Assembly: GCA_041946965.1 (NCBI GenBank)
Contig: JBHGBM010000081.1
Location: 1-25,528, forward strand
Direction of reading: 5' to 3'
Length of the DNA stretch: 25,528 nucleotides
Source of the DNA: JBHGBM01 sp041946965
Lineage (GTDB): Bacteria > Acidobacteriota > Terriglobia > Bryobacterales > Bryobacteraceae
Position 1 is the first letter of the stretch. Every line of letters starts with the position of its first letter. A model generated the notes under the pieces. The model did no database searches, was not told the origin of the DNA, and worked only from the letters and a program-made list of their open reading frames with translations. Positions 16,459 to 23,819 of this stretch are shown one piece after another. The position numbers and the translations under genes were made by a program.

Positions 16459-16900
16459 CGGGTGCCTTGTCGTTGGTCTTGCTGTACACGTCGAAGACGT
16501 TCTGCCCTCCCCAACTGTTGGATTTGGGGTCGTCCTGCACGCTGCGCTTGCCCCAATCGGTCGAGTTGGTGAACGGATCCCGCGGGATGCGCCGCAAGAA
16601 GCGGATCTTCTTGTCCGCCTGCCCGGACATCTTCACGCCTTCCACCAGCATTTCCAGGTTCTCGGGATATCCTTCCGTGCCCAGCTTCATCTGCCCGAGC
16701 TGGCCGGCGTCGGCCAGGTCCTTGTACTTGTCGATGGCCGTGCGCATCTCCCGGAGCGCGGCGCGCAGCTCCCGCTCCCGGTCGCGCCGCACCTTGGAAC
16801 GCGCCAACGGCACCGCCATGGTGGTAAGCAGCAGCATGATGGTGAACGCCACGATCAGCTCCACCAGCGTCAGCCCGCTTGTACGGTTGCGTCGCGGCAT
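16433..16900 (-). CDS. GspG-like type II secretion pseudopilin, first copy
   Basis: This is a 155-residue prepilin-like protein with leader MPRRNRTSG, cleavage G/LTLVEL (Glu at +5) and a hydrophobic helix (IVAFTIMLLLTTMAVPLA). It then has a basic, helical stretch (RSKVRRDRERELRAALREMRTAIDKYKDLAD). Its C-terminal region carries the typical RRIPRDPFTNSTDWG motif and ends DGTPYSEW, like the next gene. It starts two bases after the secretin stop; a GAGG overlapping that stop region serves as ribosome binding site. It would be processed by a prepilin peptidase encoded elsewhere and act with the secretin. The tail shared with the downstream pseudopilin encodes the latter's start codon in another frame. 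Confidence 0.88.
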   Translation of the reverse strand: MPRRNRTSGLTLVELIVAFTIMLLLTTMAVPLARSKVRRDRERELRAALREMRTAIDKYKDLADAGQLGQMKLGTEGYPENLEMLVEGVKMSGQADKKIRFLRRIPRDPFTNSTDWGKRSVQDDPKSNSWGGQNVFDVYSKTNDKAPDGTPYSEW

Positions 16901-16902
16901 CC

Positions 16903-19338
16903 CTACCTCACGTTGACCACCAGCAGCGGCGATGCCGAGAGCAGCACCGCCGACTGCGAGTTGCGCGGCGTGAACTGGGGCACGGTAACCGTCGTGGTGC
17001 CGCGGCCGACCGCCTCAAACACCAGCGTGACCAGCGTGCCGGAGCCGGCCACGCCGCCCGCGCCGGGCATGCGATTGAGGTTAATGGTGGAATCTCCGCT
17101 GTCGTTCAGGATGTTCTTGGTGAAGATGATCTCCCGGCCGTCGCTCGAGAGCAGGTTGCCCTTCACCACGTCATCCAGCTTGAGCACCTTGGGGTCGAAC
17201 TTGATGCGCATGGGCGCGGCGAACAGGTCCGCGGCGTTCTCCATCACCAGGTTCACCGTGATCTTTCCACCCAGCGTCGTATCCGGTTGCGCGGGCACAA
17301 AACTCACGCGCGGCGCACCCGCCGGGGCCGCGGCCAGCGGCCTCGGCTGCTCTGCCGGCGGCGTCACAGGCGGCGCCGTCGCCGGCGGCGCGGGCTGCGC
17401 CGCGGGAGCGGGCACGGCGGTGGCCGGCGGCGCGGGAGGCGCCGGAGTTGCGGCGGGACCGGCCGCCGGAGCCGCCGCGGCAGCCGCCGGAGGCTGTCCC
17501 TCTTCCGCCTTCTTGGGCCCGTAGTTCAGCTTCACCACGGTCGCATTGCCCACCGCGATGCCGCGCAGATTCTGCTCCGTGATATCCGGCCGGCGCACGA
17601 TGTGCGGGATCAGCGCAATCAGCAGCTCGCTCTGCGAGCGGTCCACCTGCTCCCGGCTGAACAGGTACTTGATCACCGGGATGCTGGAAAGCCCCGGAAT
17701 GCCCACCACCTGCTTGGTCTCCTGGGTCTGCGAGAGGCCCGCCAGCAGGTTCACCTGCCCGTCGCGCAGGCGGATGTCGTGAATCGCCTTCTCCTGCGAG
17801 ATCACCGGCTGGTCGATGCCGCCCAGGTTCACCTTGTCGCGGACCGACGAAATCTCGATTTCCACGTGCATGGAGATCTCGTTGTTCTCGTGCACCTTCG
17901 GCGTCACGTCCACGTTCACGCCCACGTCGATGTAGGTGAATTGCGTGTTGACCAGCGGGTTGATGCCCACGCCGCCGATGCCCGGCTGGAAGCTGCCCGT
18001 CGCGGTTGGCTGGCGGTCGCCGATTTTCAGCGTGGCTTTCTGGTTATCCACCGAGCGAAGCTGCGGCGATTGCAGCACCCGCGTGCTGCGGTCGTCCAGC
18101 ACCGCCCGCAGCAGCCCGTCGGGCAGCGTCAGGGCATAGTCCGCGGTCGCCCACCTGCCGATATTCGACATCGGAATGGCTGTCGTCGTGGTGGTGGTTG
18201 TGGTTGTCGTGGTGGAATCGCCGGTTCCGCCCGAGGTCGAGGTCACACCCGCGCGGATGTACTGCCGCGGGTTGTAGGCGACCGGCAGGTCCAGGCCGTT
18301 CGCCGCCAGGTTGGCGGCCAGCTTGCGCGTCACACCGGTGGTGGTCTGAAGCACCAGCACGTCCACCACGATTTCCGATTTCGGCTTATCCAGGTCTGAA
18401 ATAATTTTTTCCGCCAGCGCGATGCGGTCGGCCTCGCCGCGCGCGATGATGGCGTTCTGCGCCTGGTAGACGAACAGCCGCTGCAAGTCGGCCACCGCCC
18501 GCACCGCCGTCACGATCTCCTGCAACTCCTGCGGCGTGGTCACGTTGGTCAGGTAGAAAACCTTGGTCACCTGCTCTTCGTAATCGCGCCGCTTGGTGGT
18601 GTTGTCGTTGGTGATGAAAATGGTGTTGGCCGAAAGCGGCTTCCAGAAGGACTTGGTCACTACGCTCAGGTAGTCGAGCGCCTCGTCGAGCGTCGCGTTG
18701 TTGATCTCGATCGACTGCGCCTTGGCGGCGGTGTACTCGGGGTCGAACAGCACGTTGATGCCCGCCATCTTGCCCACCGTCTCGAACAGGACCTTGGGAG
18801 ACTGGTTGTTCATCTTGATGTTGATGCGGTCCTGCGTCAGCGGCTTCAGCTCCGGCACGGGCAGCAACCCGGCAAGCTTTTCCTGAGAGCGCTGTTTGTA
18901 GAGTTGCGCGGGGGTGAGAGTGCGCTCCTCCGGGGTCAGGTTCTTTTCCTGCTGGTCGCGCTGGATCATCTGCTGCGTGCGCCGGATCTCCTGCTCCGCG
19001 GCGGCCGAGCCGGGGTTGACGGCGTACGCCTTCTGGAATTCGATGAGCGCCTGGTCGAGCGACCCCTGCGTGCGCAGAGTCAACCCGCGGTCGATGTGCG
19101 CCTGGGCCGCCTGGAAGCGCGCGCGGGTGACAAAAAGCTGATAGGCGGCGTCGGAGGGGTCGCTGCTCAGCGCCTGCTCGTAAAGCTCCAGCGCGGCATC
19201 CCATTCCTTGCGGTTTTCGCGCTCCTTGCCCTGCGCGATGAGCCTGTCGCCCTTGCGGTTGCGGGCCTCCAGCGGGACCAGCGTGGCGGACAGCGTCAGG
19301 ACCGTCAAGGCTGCCGTTAACCTATTGAAATGACGCAT
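16903..19338 (-). CDS. Type II/IV secretion secretin with TPR and cohesin-like domains
   Basis: This 811-residue protein forms the outer-membrane channel of a type II-like secretion or type IV pilus system. Its parts are: signal peptide (about 1-25); TPR repeats (about 26-115); short secretin/TonB N-terminal domain (about 172-246, ISIKM-type repeat then FDPEYTAAKAQSIEI); an N1-type domain (256-318, VFYLTNVTTPQELQEIVTAVRAV); and the secretin core (405-585, with VNVDVTPKV, GIPGLSSIPVIKYLFS and LLIALIPHIVR). An Ala/Pro linker (609-677) leads to a cohesin-like beta-sandwich (678-811, GKITVNLVMENAADLFAAPMRIKFDPKVLKL). Eleven threonines (376-386) interrupt the region before the core. The ATG at 19338 follows GAGAG. 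It heads the pseudopilin operon. Confidence 0.9.
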   Translation of the reverse strand: MRHFNRLTAALTVLTLSATLVPLEARNRKGDRLIAQGKERENRKEWDAALELYEQALSSDPSDAAYQLFVTRARFQAAQAHIDRGLTLRTQGSLDQALIEFQKAYAVNPGSAAAEQEIRRTQQMIQRDQQEKNLTPEERTLTPAQLYKQRSQEKLAGLLPVPELKPLTQDRINIKMNNQSPKVLFETVGKMAGINVLFDPEYTAAKAQSIEINNATLDEALDYLSVVTKSFWKPLSANTIFITNDNTTKRRDYEEQVTKVFYLTNVTTPQELQEIVTAVRAVADLQRLFVYQAQNAIIARGEADRIALAEKIISDLDKPKSEIVVDVLVLQTTTGVTRKLAANLAANGLDLPVAYNPRQYIRAGVTSTSGGTGDSTTTTTTTTTTTAIPMSNIGRWATADYALTLPDGLLRAVLDDRSTRVLQSPQLRSVDNQKATLKIGDRQPTATGSFQPGIGGVGINPLVNTQFTYIDVGVNVDVTPKVHENNEISMHVEIEISSVRDKVNLGGIDQPVISQEKAIHDIRLRDGQVNLLAGLSQTQETKQVVGIPGLSSIPVIKYLFSREQVDRSQSELLIALIPHIVRRPDITEQNLRGIAVGNATVVKLNYGPKKAEEGQPPAAAAAAPAAGPAATPAPPAPPATAVPAPAAQPAPPATAPPVTPPAEQPRPLAAAPAGAPRVSFVPAQPDTTLGGKITVNLVMENAADLFAAPMRIKFDPKVLKLDDVVKGNLLSSDGREIIFTKNILNDSGDSTINLNRMPGAGGVAGSGTLVTLVFEAVGRGTTTVTVPQFTPRNSQSAVLLSASPLLVVNVR
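18181..18213 (-). repeat. ACN-rich microsatellite encoding eleven threonines
   Basis: An uninterrupted run of eleven Thr codons (ACC, ACA and ACG mixed) lies in the secretin gene, residues 376-386, next to a Gly/Ser/Thr stretch. The mixed codons show it is not a fresh single-unit slippage tract, though slippage could still vary its length. Confidence 0.8.
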
Positions 19339-19461
19339 GTTGCGTTGCTCTCAGGGCCGCCGCGCACGCTCCCATGGTAAGATGGTTTGCGCCCGGGTAA
19401 GCCAGTATCGTTCACGTAGTATTGACGCTCACACCTCGCCCAGCGTGGAGAGCAAAAATCT
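19339..19461. other. Divergent promoter region of the secretin and smpB genes
   Basis: This 123-base gap must hold promoters for both directions. On the plus strand TAGTAT (19417-19422) is a possible -10, and GGAG (19447-19450) is a ribosome binding site for smpB. On the minus strand GATACT (about 19404-19409) is a possible -10 for the secretin operon, with GAGAG before its ATG. Neither -35 is convincing. Confidence 0.4.
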
Positions 19462-19932
19462 TTGGCCGAGAAGAACTCCGAGATCAAAATTCTTAGCGAC
19501 AACCGTCAGGCCCGGCACGACTACTTCCTTTTGGACCGTTTCGAGGCCGGCCTCGCTTTGACCGGCACGGAGGTCAAGTCCGCCCGCATGGGCAAGGTGC
19601 AGCTCAAGGACAGCTACGCCGAGGTGCGCGCCAACGAAGCCTGGCTCGTCAACGCGCACATCAGCGAGTACTCGCACGGCAATCGGGAGAACCACACCCC
19701 GCGGCGCGACCGCAAGCTCCTGCTGCACCGCCACGAAATCGACAAGTTACTGGGTAAGACGCGCGAGCGCGGCCTGGCGTTGATTCCCACCAAGCTCTAC
19801 ATGAAGAACGGCCGCATCAAGTGCGAACTGGCGCTGGCACGGGGCAAGAAGTTCCACGACAAGCGCGAAGCCGAGCGCACCCGCACGGCGGAAGCCGAGG
19901 CACGGGCCGCCATGCGCCGCAATCTCAAGTGA
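19462..19932 (+). CDS. smpB: SsrA-binding protein
   Basis: SmpB binds tmRNA and delivers it to stalled ribosomes for trans-translation. The 156-residue product matches the family along its length: ILSDNRQARHDYFLLDRFEAGLALTGTEVKSAR, the HISEYSHGNRENHTPRRDRKLLLHRHEI loop, GLALIPTKLYMKNGRIKCELALARGKK, then a basic C-terminal tail (KFHDKREAERTRT) that enters the decoding centre. The TTG start at 19462 is chosen because it gives the normal N-terminus and is preceded by GGAG at 11 bases; no ATG exists in frame before the conserved region. It is followed after 13 bases by the aminopeptidase gene, probably cotranscribed. The tmRNA gene itself is not in the window. Confidence 0.95.
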   Translation: MAEKNSEIKILSDNRQARHDYFLLDRFEAGLALTGTEVKSARMGKVQLKDSYAEVRANEAWLVNAHISEYSHGNRENHTPRRDRKLLLHRHEIDKLLGKTRERGLALIPTKLYMKNGRIKCELALARGKKFHDKREAERTRTAEAEARAAMRRNLK

Positions 19933-19945
19933 GGGGAGACCACAC

Positions 19946-21394
19946 GTGCTCGTTCATCTTCAAGTTGGACCGCTCGAAAGCCTGGAAACCGGCGCCCTGA
20001 TTCTGCCGGTTTTCGAAGCCCAGGAGGACGCCCGCATCCGCGAACTCGCCGGCGACCTGCTGGATTCCGGCGAGGTCACCGGCAAGTCGCTCGACATGAC
20101 CCTGGTGCACCGCCCCGCGGGCCTCAAGGCCAAACGCCTGCTGCTGGCCGGCGCGGGGAAGGCCGAGCGTTTCACCGCCGCAGAGCTGCGCAAGCTGGCG
20201 GGCGCCGCGCTGCGGATGCTCAAGGGCAAATCCATCCGCGACATCGCCATCTGGGTCGAGCCGGCGACCGAGGACACCGTGAGCGCCGCCGTGGAAGGCG
20301 CGCTGCTCGCCGATTTCGAGCCCGACCGCTACAAGACCGACGAGGAAGGCAAGAAGACCGTGGAGAGCTTCACCGTCGCGGTTCCCGATAACGGCTGCGC
20401 CGAGGCGTTCGAGCGCGGGCGCATCCTCGCCGAAGCCCAGAATTTCGCCCGCGACCTGGTCAACGAGCCGGGAAACCGGCTCACCCCCGCGGTTCTGGCC
20501 GAACGCGCCCGCGCTATGGCGGCGGAGCACGGCCTCGAGTTCGAATTGCTCGACCAGGACCGCATGCGGCAGCTCGGCATGGGCGCGCTGCTCGGCGTGG
20601 CGCAGGGCAGTTCCGAGCCGCCGGTCCTCATCATCCTCCGCTACCGTCCGCAACACCCCGCCGGGGAGGCGGCCCACCTGGGACTCATCGGCAAGGGCGT
20701 GACCTTCGATAGCGGCGGCATCTCCATCAAGCCTTCCGAGAGCATGGAGAAGATGAAGTACGACATGGCGGGCGGCGCGGCGGTGCTCGGCGCCATGCGC
20801 GCGCTGGCCCAGCTCAAGCCGCCCATTCCCGTCACGGCCCTCATCCCTGCGGTGGAGAACATGCCCGGAGGCCGCGCCCAGCGCCCCGGCGACATCGTGA
20901 CCACGCTCTCCGGCAAGACCGTCGAGGTGATCAATACCGACGCCGAAGGGCGCATGATTCTGGCCGACGCCATGGCCTACGCCCGCCAGCTCGGCTGCAC
21001 GCACCTGATCGACGCCGCCACCCTCACCGGCGCCATCGTGGTCTCGCTCGGCCACGTCAACGTCGGGCTGTTCGCCAGCGATGACGCCCTGCTCCGGCGC
21101 ATCCAGGAAGCCGCGCGCGCCGAAGGCGAGAAGATGTGGCAGATGCCGCTCGAGGAGGATTACAAAGACTACCTCAAGAGCGCCTTCGCCGACCTGCCCA
21201 ACGTGGGAGGACGCTGGGGCGGCGCCATCACCGCGGCCATGTTCCTGAAGGAATTCGCCGACCCGCTGCCCTGGGCCCATCTCGACATCGCCGGCACCGC
21301 ATGGCTGGAAGACGCCAAGCCGTTCCTGGCCAAGGGACCCACCGGCTTGCCCACTCGCACCCTGGCAAGGGTGGCGCTCAACTGGAAGCTGTAG
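19946..21394 (+). CDS. pepA: Leucyl aminopeptidase (M17, cytosolic)
   Basis: This is a 482-residue two-zinc aminopeptidase that removes N-terminal residues from peptides in the cytoplasm. The catalytic C-terminal domain keeps all metal and active-site residues: Lys250 and Asp255 (GKGVTFDSGG), Lys262, Asp273 (KYDMAGG), and Asp332, Glu334 and Arg336 in the M17 signature NTDAEGR. The N-terminal domain (1 to about 150) is the usual variable part. Length is normal for the family. The GTG start at 19946 is supported by GAGGGGAG eight bases upstream. It lies 13 bases after smpB. Degradation of peptides released by trans-translation would make a sensible pairing, though this link is inference. Confidence 0.94.
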   Translation: MLVHLQVGPLESLETGALILPVFEAQEDARIRELAGDLLDSGEVTGKSLDMTLVHRPAGLKAKRLLLAGAGKAERFTAAELRKLAGAALRMLKGKSIRDIAIWVEPATEDTVSAAVEGALLADFEPDRYKTDEEGKKTVESFTVAVPDNGCAEAFERGRILAEAQNFARDLVNEPGNRLTPAVLAERARAMAAEHGLEFELLDQDRMRQLGMGALLGVAQGSSEPPVLIILRYRPQHPAGEAAHLGLIGKGVTFDSGGISIKPSESMEKMKYDMAGGAAVLGAMRALAQLKPPIPVTALIPAVENMPGGRAQRPGDIVTTLSGKTVEVINTDAEGRMILADAMAYARQLGCTHLIDAATLTGAIVVSLGHVNVGLFASDDALLRRIQEAARAEGEKMWQMPLEEDYKDYLKSAFADLPNVGGRWGGAITAAMFLKEFADPLPWAHLDIAGTAWLEDAKPFLAKGPTGLPTRTLARVALNWKL

Positions 21395-21396
21395 AA

Positions 21397-21422
21397 CCGC
21401 CGCTCCGTCCCGGCCGCGGCGG
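21397..21422. terminator. GC-rich hairpin between convergent pepA and rbsK
   Basis: CCGCCGC (21397-21403) pairs perfectly with GCGGCGG (21416-21422) around a 12-base loop, directly after the pepA stop. It lies between two convergent genes. No T-run follows, so it is a candidate bidirectional terminator without the classical tail. Confidence 0.45.
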
Positions 21423-21440
21423 CTTCGGCTCTTCCCCGGC

Positions 21441-22364
21441 TCAAACCTTCAACAGCGCGTCCACTTCGGCGCGCGCCGGAGCCGAGGATTGCGCTCCCAA
21501 CCGCGTGACGGAAATCGCCGCCGCGGCATTGGCGAAGCGTACGCCGTCGCCAAGCGCCATGCCTTCGGCCAGCGCCACCGCGAGCGCCGCATTGAAAGTA
21601 TCGCCCGCCGCGGTGCTGTCGCGCGCCTCCACCGGGAACGCCGGAAAGTGCCGTTCCAGGCCGGGGCTCGAGCAATAACAGCCCCGGTCCCCAAGCTTCA
21701 CGATCACCGTGCGCGGGCCGAGACTCCGCAAAGCGGCCGCCGCCTCCGGAGCCTCTGCGGGCCCGAGCCGCGCCGCGCTCCGGCCCAGCAGCAGCGAGGC
21801 CTCGCTCTCGTTGGGCGTGAGGATGTCCACGTGCTGCAGAATCTCCCCGGACAGCGGCTGGGCGGGCGCGGGATCGAGGATCGTCTGGGCCCCGGCCTCC
21901 CGCGCCAGTTTCAAGGCCGCCGCCACCGTCTCCAGCGGGGTTTCAAGCTGGAACAGGGCGAACGCGGCGCCGGAAAAAGTCCTCCGCAGACTCTCCACGT
22001 CCGCCGCGCGCAATTCGTGGTTGGCCCCGCTGGCGACCACGATCGAGTTCTGCCCCCGTCCGTCCACCCAGATCATTGCAACGCCGGTCGGCTGCGAACG
22101 GCACCCGTTCACCGCGCTCACGTCCACGCCCGCGGCGGCCAGGCTGGCCTTCAGGTGGTCCGCAAACACGTCATAGCCCACGCGCCCGGCCATCCGGACC
22201 GTGGCGCCCAATTTGCCTGCGGCGCAAGCCTGGTTGGCGCCCTTGCCGCCCGGAATCATCTGGAAATCGCGGCCGAGCACGGTTTCGCCCGGGGCCGGCA
22301 GGTGGTCCACCGAAACCACGAAATCCATGTTCAGGCTGCCGACGACTGCGATGGCGCGGTTCAT
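21441..22364 (-). CDS. rbsK: Ribokinase (PfkB family)
   Basis: This 307-residue sugar kinase phosphorylates ribose at O5 with ATP. It has the ribokinase N-terminus (AIAVVGSLNMDFVV), the GGKGANQA motif at 39-46 that contacts the sugar, and NESEA at 185-189. The PfkB signature 2 (DSTAAGDTFNAALA) carries the catalytic base Asp255 and the anion hole. Length is typical. The start at 22364 overlaps the stop of the DUF507 gene (ATGA), so the two are translationally coupled. The longer frame to 22433 would lie wholly inside the DUF507 coding region and is rejected. No ribose transporter or regulator is nearby. A related PfkB substrate cannot be excluded, but GGKGANQA strongly favours ribose. Confidence 0.9.
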   Translation of the reverse strand: MNRAIAVVGSLNMDFVVSVDHLPAPGETVLGRDFQMIPGGKGANQACAAGKLGATVRMAGRVGYDVFADHLKASLAAAGVDVSAVNGCRSQPTGVAMIWVDGRGQNSIVVASGANHELRAADVESLRRTFSGAAFALFQLETPLETVAAALKLAREAGAQTILDPAPAQPLSGEILQHVDILTPNESEASLLLGRSAARLGPAEAPEAAAALRSLGPRTVIVKLGDRGCYCSSPGLERHFPAFPVEARDSTAAGDTFNAALAVALAEGMALGDGVRFANAAAAISVTRLGAQSSAPARAEVDALLKV

Positions 22365-22951
22365 GTTCTTCCCAGATCGATGCCGAGCTTCTTCAGCTCT
22401 TCCGAGTAGTACCGCCGGTGCAGCAGGTCCCACTCCTCGCTGCCCTCGGGAACCTCGCGTTTCTGCGAGCGGATTTTCTGGCGGGCCGCGCGGTCCACCC
22501 GGTCTTCGATGGAGAGCAACTCCGTCATCTGCCGCACGATCTCCAGGCGCACGTCGTTGGGCGGCTTCTTCATGCGCATCTGGGGCTGCCGGCGCAGCGC
22601 GCCGATAAGCTTGTGCGAGATGTCCGTGACCTTGTCGCGGGAGAGCTTCATTTCGTCGCCCGTGTCCCGCCCCGAAGCCCGGATCACCTTCCGCTGCGCG
22701 ATCAGGTGGTTCTTGATGCGCCGGAACATCTCCTGGTAGCTCACGCCCTCGCGGCGCATGTAGTCGCTGTACTGGCCGAGGATCTCCCGCACCTCGTCGT
22801 TCAAGCGGTCCTCCACCATCAACTCGTCCACAATCACGCGGCCGATGGTGTCGGCGACCACCTCGGGTTGTGATGTCTCGATGTAAGCGGGCGTCAGCCT
22901 GTTTACCACCTGGCGCGACAGGTACGCCACAAATTCCTTGGCCAGCAACAT
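22361..22951 (-). CDS. DUF507 protein, tandem two-domain form
   Basis: This is a 196-residue protein with two DUF507-like units. The first unit (about 1-88) runs LLAKEFVAYLSRQVVNRLTP...VIVDELMVEDRLNDEVREIL...YQEMFRRIKNHLIAQR. The second (about 100-196) runs KLSRDKVTDISHKLIGALRR...VRLEIVRQMTELLSIEDRVDRAARQKI...LHRRYYSEELKKLGI. DUF507 proteins are small, helical, cytoplasmic and of unknown function, and single units are about 90 residues long. The start at 22951 (MLLAKEF) matches the family N-terminus and is preceded by AAGAAAAG; the longer frame to 22999 would cover the promoter. It overlaps rbsK by four bases. It is divergent from the CmcI-like gene. Confidence 0.82.
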   Translation of the reverse strand: MLLAKEFVAYLSRQVVNRLTPAYIETSQPEVVADTIGRVIVDELMVEDRLNDEVREILGQYSDYMRREGVSYQEMFRRIKNHLIAQRKVIRASGRDTGDEMKLSRDKVTDISHKLIGALRRQPQMRMKKPPNDVRLEIVRQMTELLSIEDRVDRAARQKIRSQKREVPEGSEEWDLLHRRYYSEELKKLGIDLGRT

Positions 22952-22972
22952 CTCAGCTTTTCTTGAACTTCG

Positions 22973-22978
22973 AGTGTA
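22973..22978 (-). promoter_or_regulatory. Candidate -10 of the DUF507-rbsK operon
   Basis: On the minus strand TACACT lies 21 bases before the ATG at 22951. TTGGCT (22994-22999) could serve as a -35 with a short 15-base spacer. It shares the 81-base divergent gap with the promoter at 23019. Confidence 0.4.
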
Positions 22979-23018
22979 GCACGCACTTCCGGCAGCCAAC
23001 GCCCGCGCTGTGCGCTGC

Positions 23019-23024
23019 TATACT
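23019..23024 (+). promoter_or_regulatory. Candidate -10 of the CmcI-like gene
   Basis: TATACT ends eight bases before the TTG at 23033. There is no Shine-Dalgarno sequence in between and no good -35. It suggests a transcript beginning at or next to the start codon. Confidence 0.45.
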
Positions 23025-23032
23025 GCTAACCG

Positions 23033-23737
23033 TTGAAACGCACCGTACAAATCGCCGCCCTCGCCGCCGCCTGCGCGGCGGGATACGGCCTCGCCGCGTG
23101 GCGCGCCGCCCGCCCCCAAAACGTCCGTGCCGCTTTCCACCGCCTCTTCCACAAGCTCGGAGAGCAGACCTACCAGAAGACCCACTGGTTCGGTGTCCAC
23201 GCTCAGAAGTGCCCGCTCGATATGTGGGTGTTTCAGGAGATCCTGCACGAGACCCGGCCCGACGTACTGGTGGAGGCCGGCACTTACAAAGGCGGCAGCG
23301 CCTACTACTTCGCTTCGCTCTTCGATCTCATGGGCCGCGGGCGCGTGGTCACCATCGATATCGAGGACCACAAGGAGAAGCCCGCTCACCCGCGCATCAC
23401 CTACCTCTTGGGCTCCTCGACGGCGCCCGCCATTGTCGAGCGCGTGCGCCAGTCGATTCATCCCGGCGAGAAAGTGATGGTGGTGCTCGATTCCGACCAT
23501 CACGCCGCCCACGTGCGCGAAGAGCTGCGGCTCTACAGCGGGCTGGTGACGCCAGGCTGCTACCTGGTGGTCGAGGACACCCATTTCAACGGCCATCCCA
23601 TCATGCCGGGCTGGGGCGCCGGGCCGGCCGAGGCCCTGGCGGACTTCCTTCGCTCCGATACCCGTTTCCAGGTGGACTCCTCGCGCGAGAAGTTCCTCAT
23701 GTCCTTCAACCCCGGCGGGTACTTGCGGAGACGGTAA
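23033..23737 (+). CDS. CmcI/cephalosporin-hydroxylase-family class I methyltransferase, membrane-anchored
   Basis: This 234-residue protein matches the CmcI family (Pfam 'cephalosporin hydroxylase', structurally SAM-dependent methyltransferases). An N-terminal hydrophobic segment (about 5-22, VQIAALAAACAAGYGLAAW) is a probable membrane anchor. The SAM-site glycine motif is VEAGTYKGGSAYYFAS (80-95), followed by VVTIDIED (Asp109) and HPRITYLLGSST. Metal-binding candidates are Asp153 (VLDSDHHAAHV) and Glu181/Asp182 (VVEDTHFNGHP). The end is EKFLMSFNPGGYLRR. Family members often modify sugars or secondary metabolites such as rhamnosyl groups, and the target here is unknown. The TTG start is the only one giving this anchor. 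It is a single gene between divergent DUF507 and rpoN. Confidence 0.87.
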   Translation: MKRTVQIAALAAACAAGYGLAAWRAARPQNVRAAFHRLFHKLGEQTYQKTHWFGVHAQKCPLDMWVFQEILHETRPDVLVEAGTYKGGSAYYFASLFDLMGRGRVVTIDIEDHKEKPAHPRITYLLGSSTAPAIVERVRQSIHPGEKVMVVLDSDHHAAHVREELRLYSGLVTPGCYLVVEDTHFNGHPIMPGWGAGPAEALADFLRSDTRFQVDSSREKFLMSFNPGGYLRRR

Positions 23738-23755
23738 GCGCGCCTTCGCGTTTCC

Positions 23756-23768
23756 GGCCGCAGCGGCC
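23756..23768. terminator. Small hairpin after the CmcI-like gene
   Basis: GGCCG and CGGCC pair around a CAG loop, 19 bases after the stop at 23737. There is no T-run. The surrounding 82-base gap also has a direct repeat of GCGGGCC (about 23782-23800) before the rpoN -10. Confidence 0.35.
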
Positions 23769-23805
23769 AGGCATGCCCATTGCGGGCCGCCCCGCGGGCC
23801 GGTGA

Positions 23806-23811
23806 TATCAT
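23806..23811 (+). promoter_or_regulatory. Candidate -10 of rpoN
   Basis: TATCAT ends eight bases before the rpoN ATG at 23820. TTGCGG (23780-23785) resembles a -35 but is 20 bases away. No Shine-Dalgarno sequence stands at the expected distance, only GAGCAG next to the ATG. Confidence 0.4.
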
Positions 23812-23819
23812 AAGAGCAG

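Noticed and set aside
16879..18399. 506-residue plus-strand open frame inside the secretin gene
   Set aside because: It is made mostly of Arg, His and Gly runs and lies opposite conserved secretin domains.
19855..19880. Possible sigma-54 promoter (TGGCACG) in smpB
   Set aside because: The TTGC half is missing at the correct distance and the site is inside a coding region. No good -24/-12 site was found in the spacers.
22365..22433. Upstream start for ribokinase
   Set aside because: The extra 23 residues lie within the DUF507 coding sequence and the family N-terminus begins at MNRAIAVVGS.
23780..23800. GC-rich direct repeat GCGGGCC before rpoN as a possible repeat element
   Set aside because: There are only two seven-base copies close together in a GC-rich spacer, so chance is likely.
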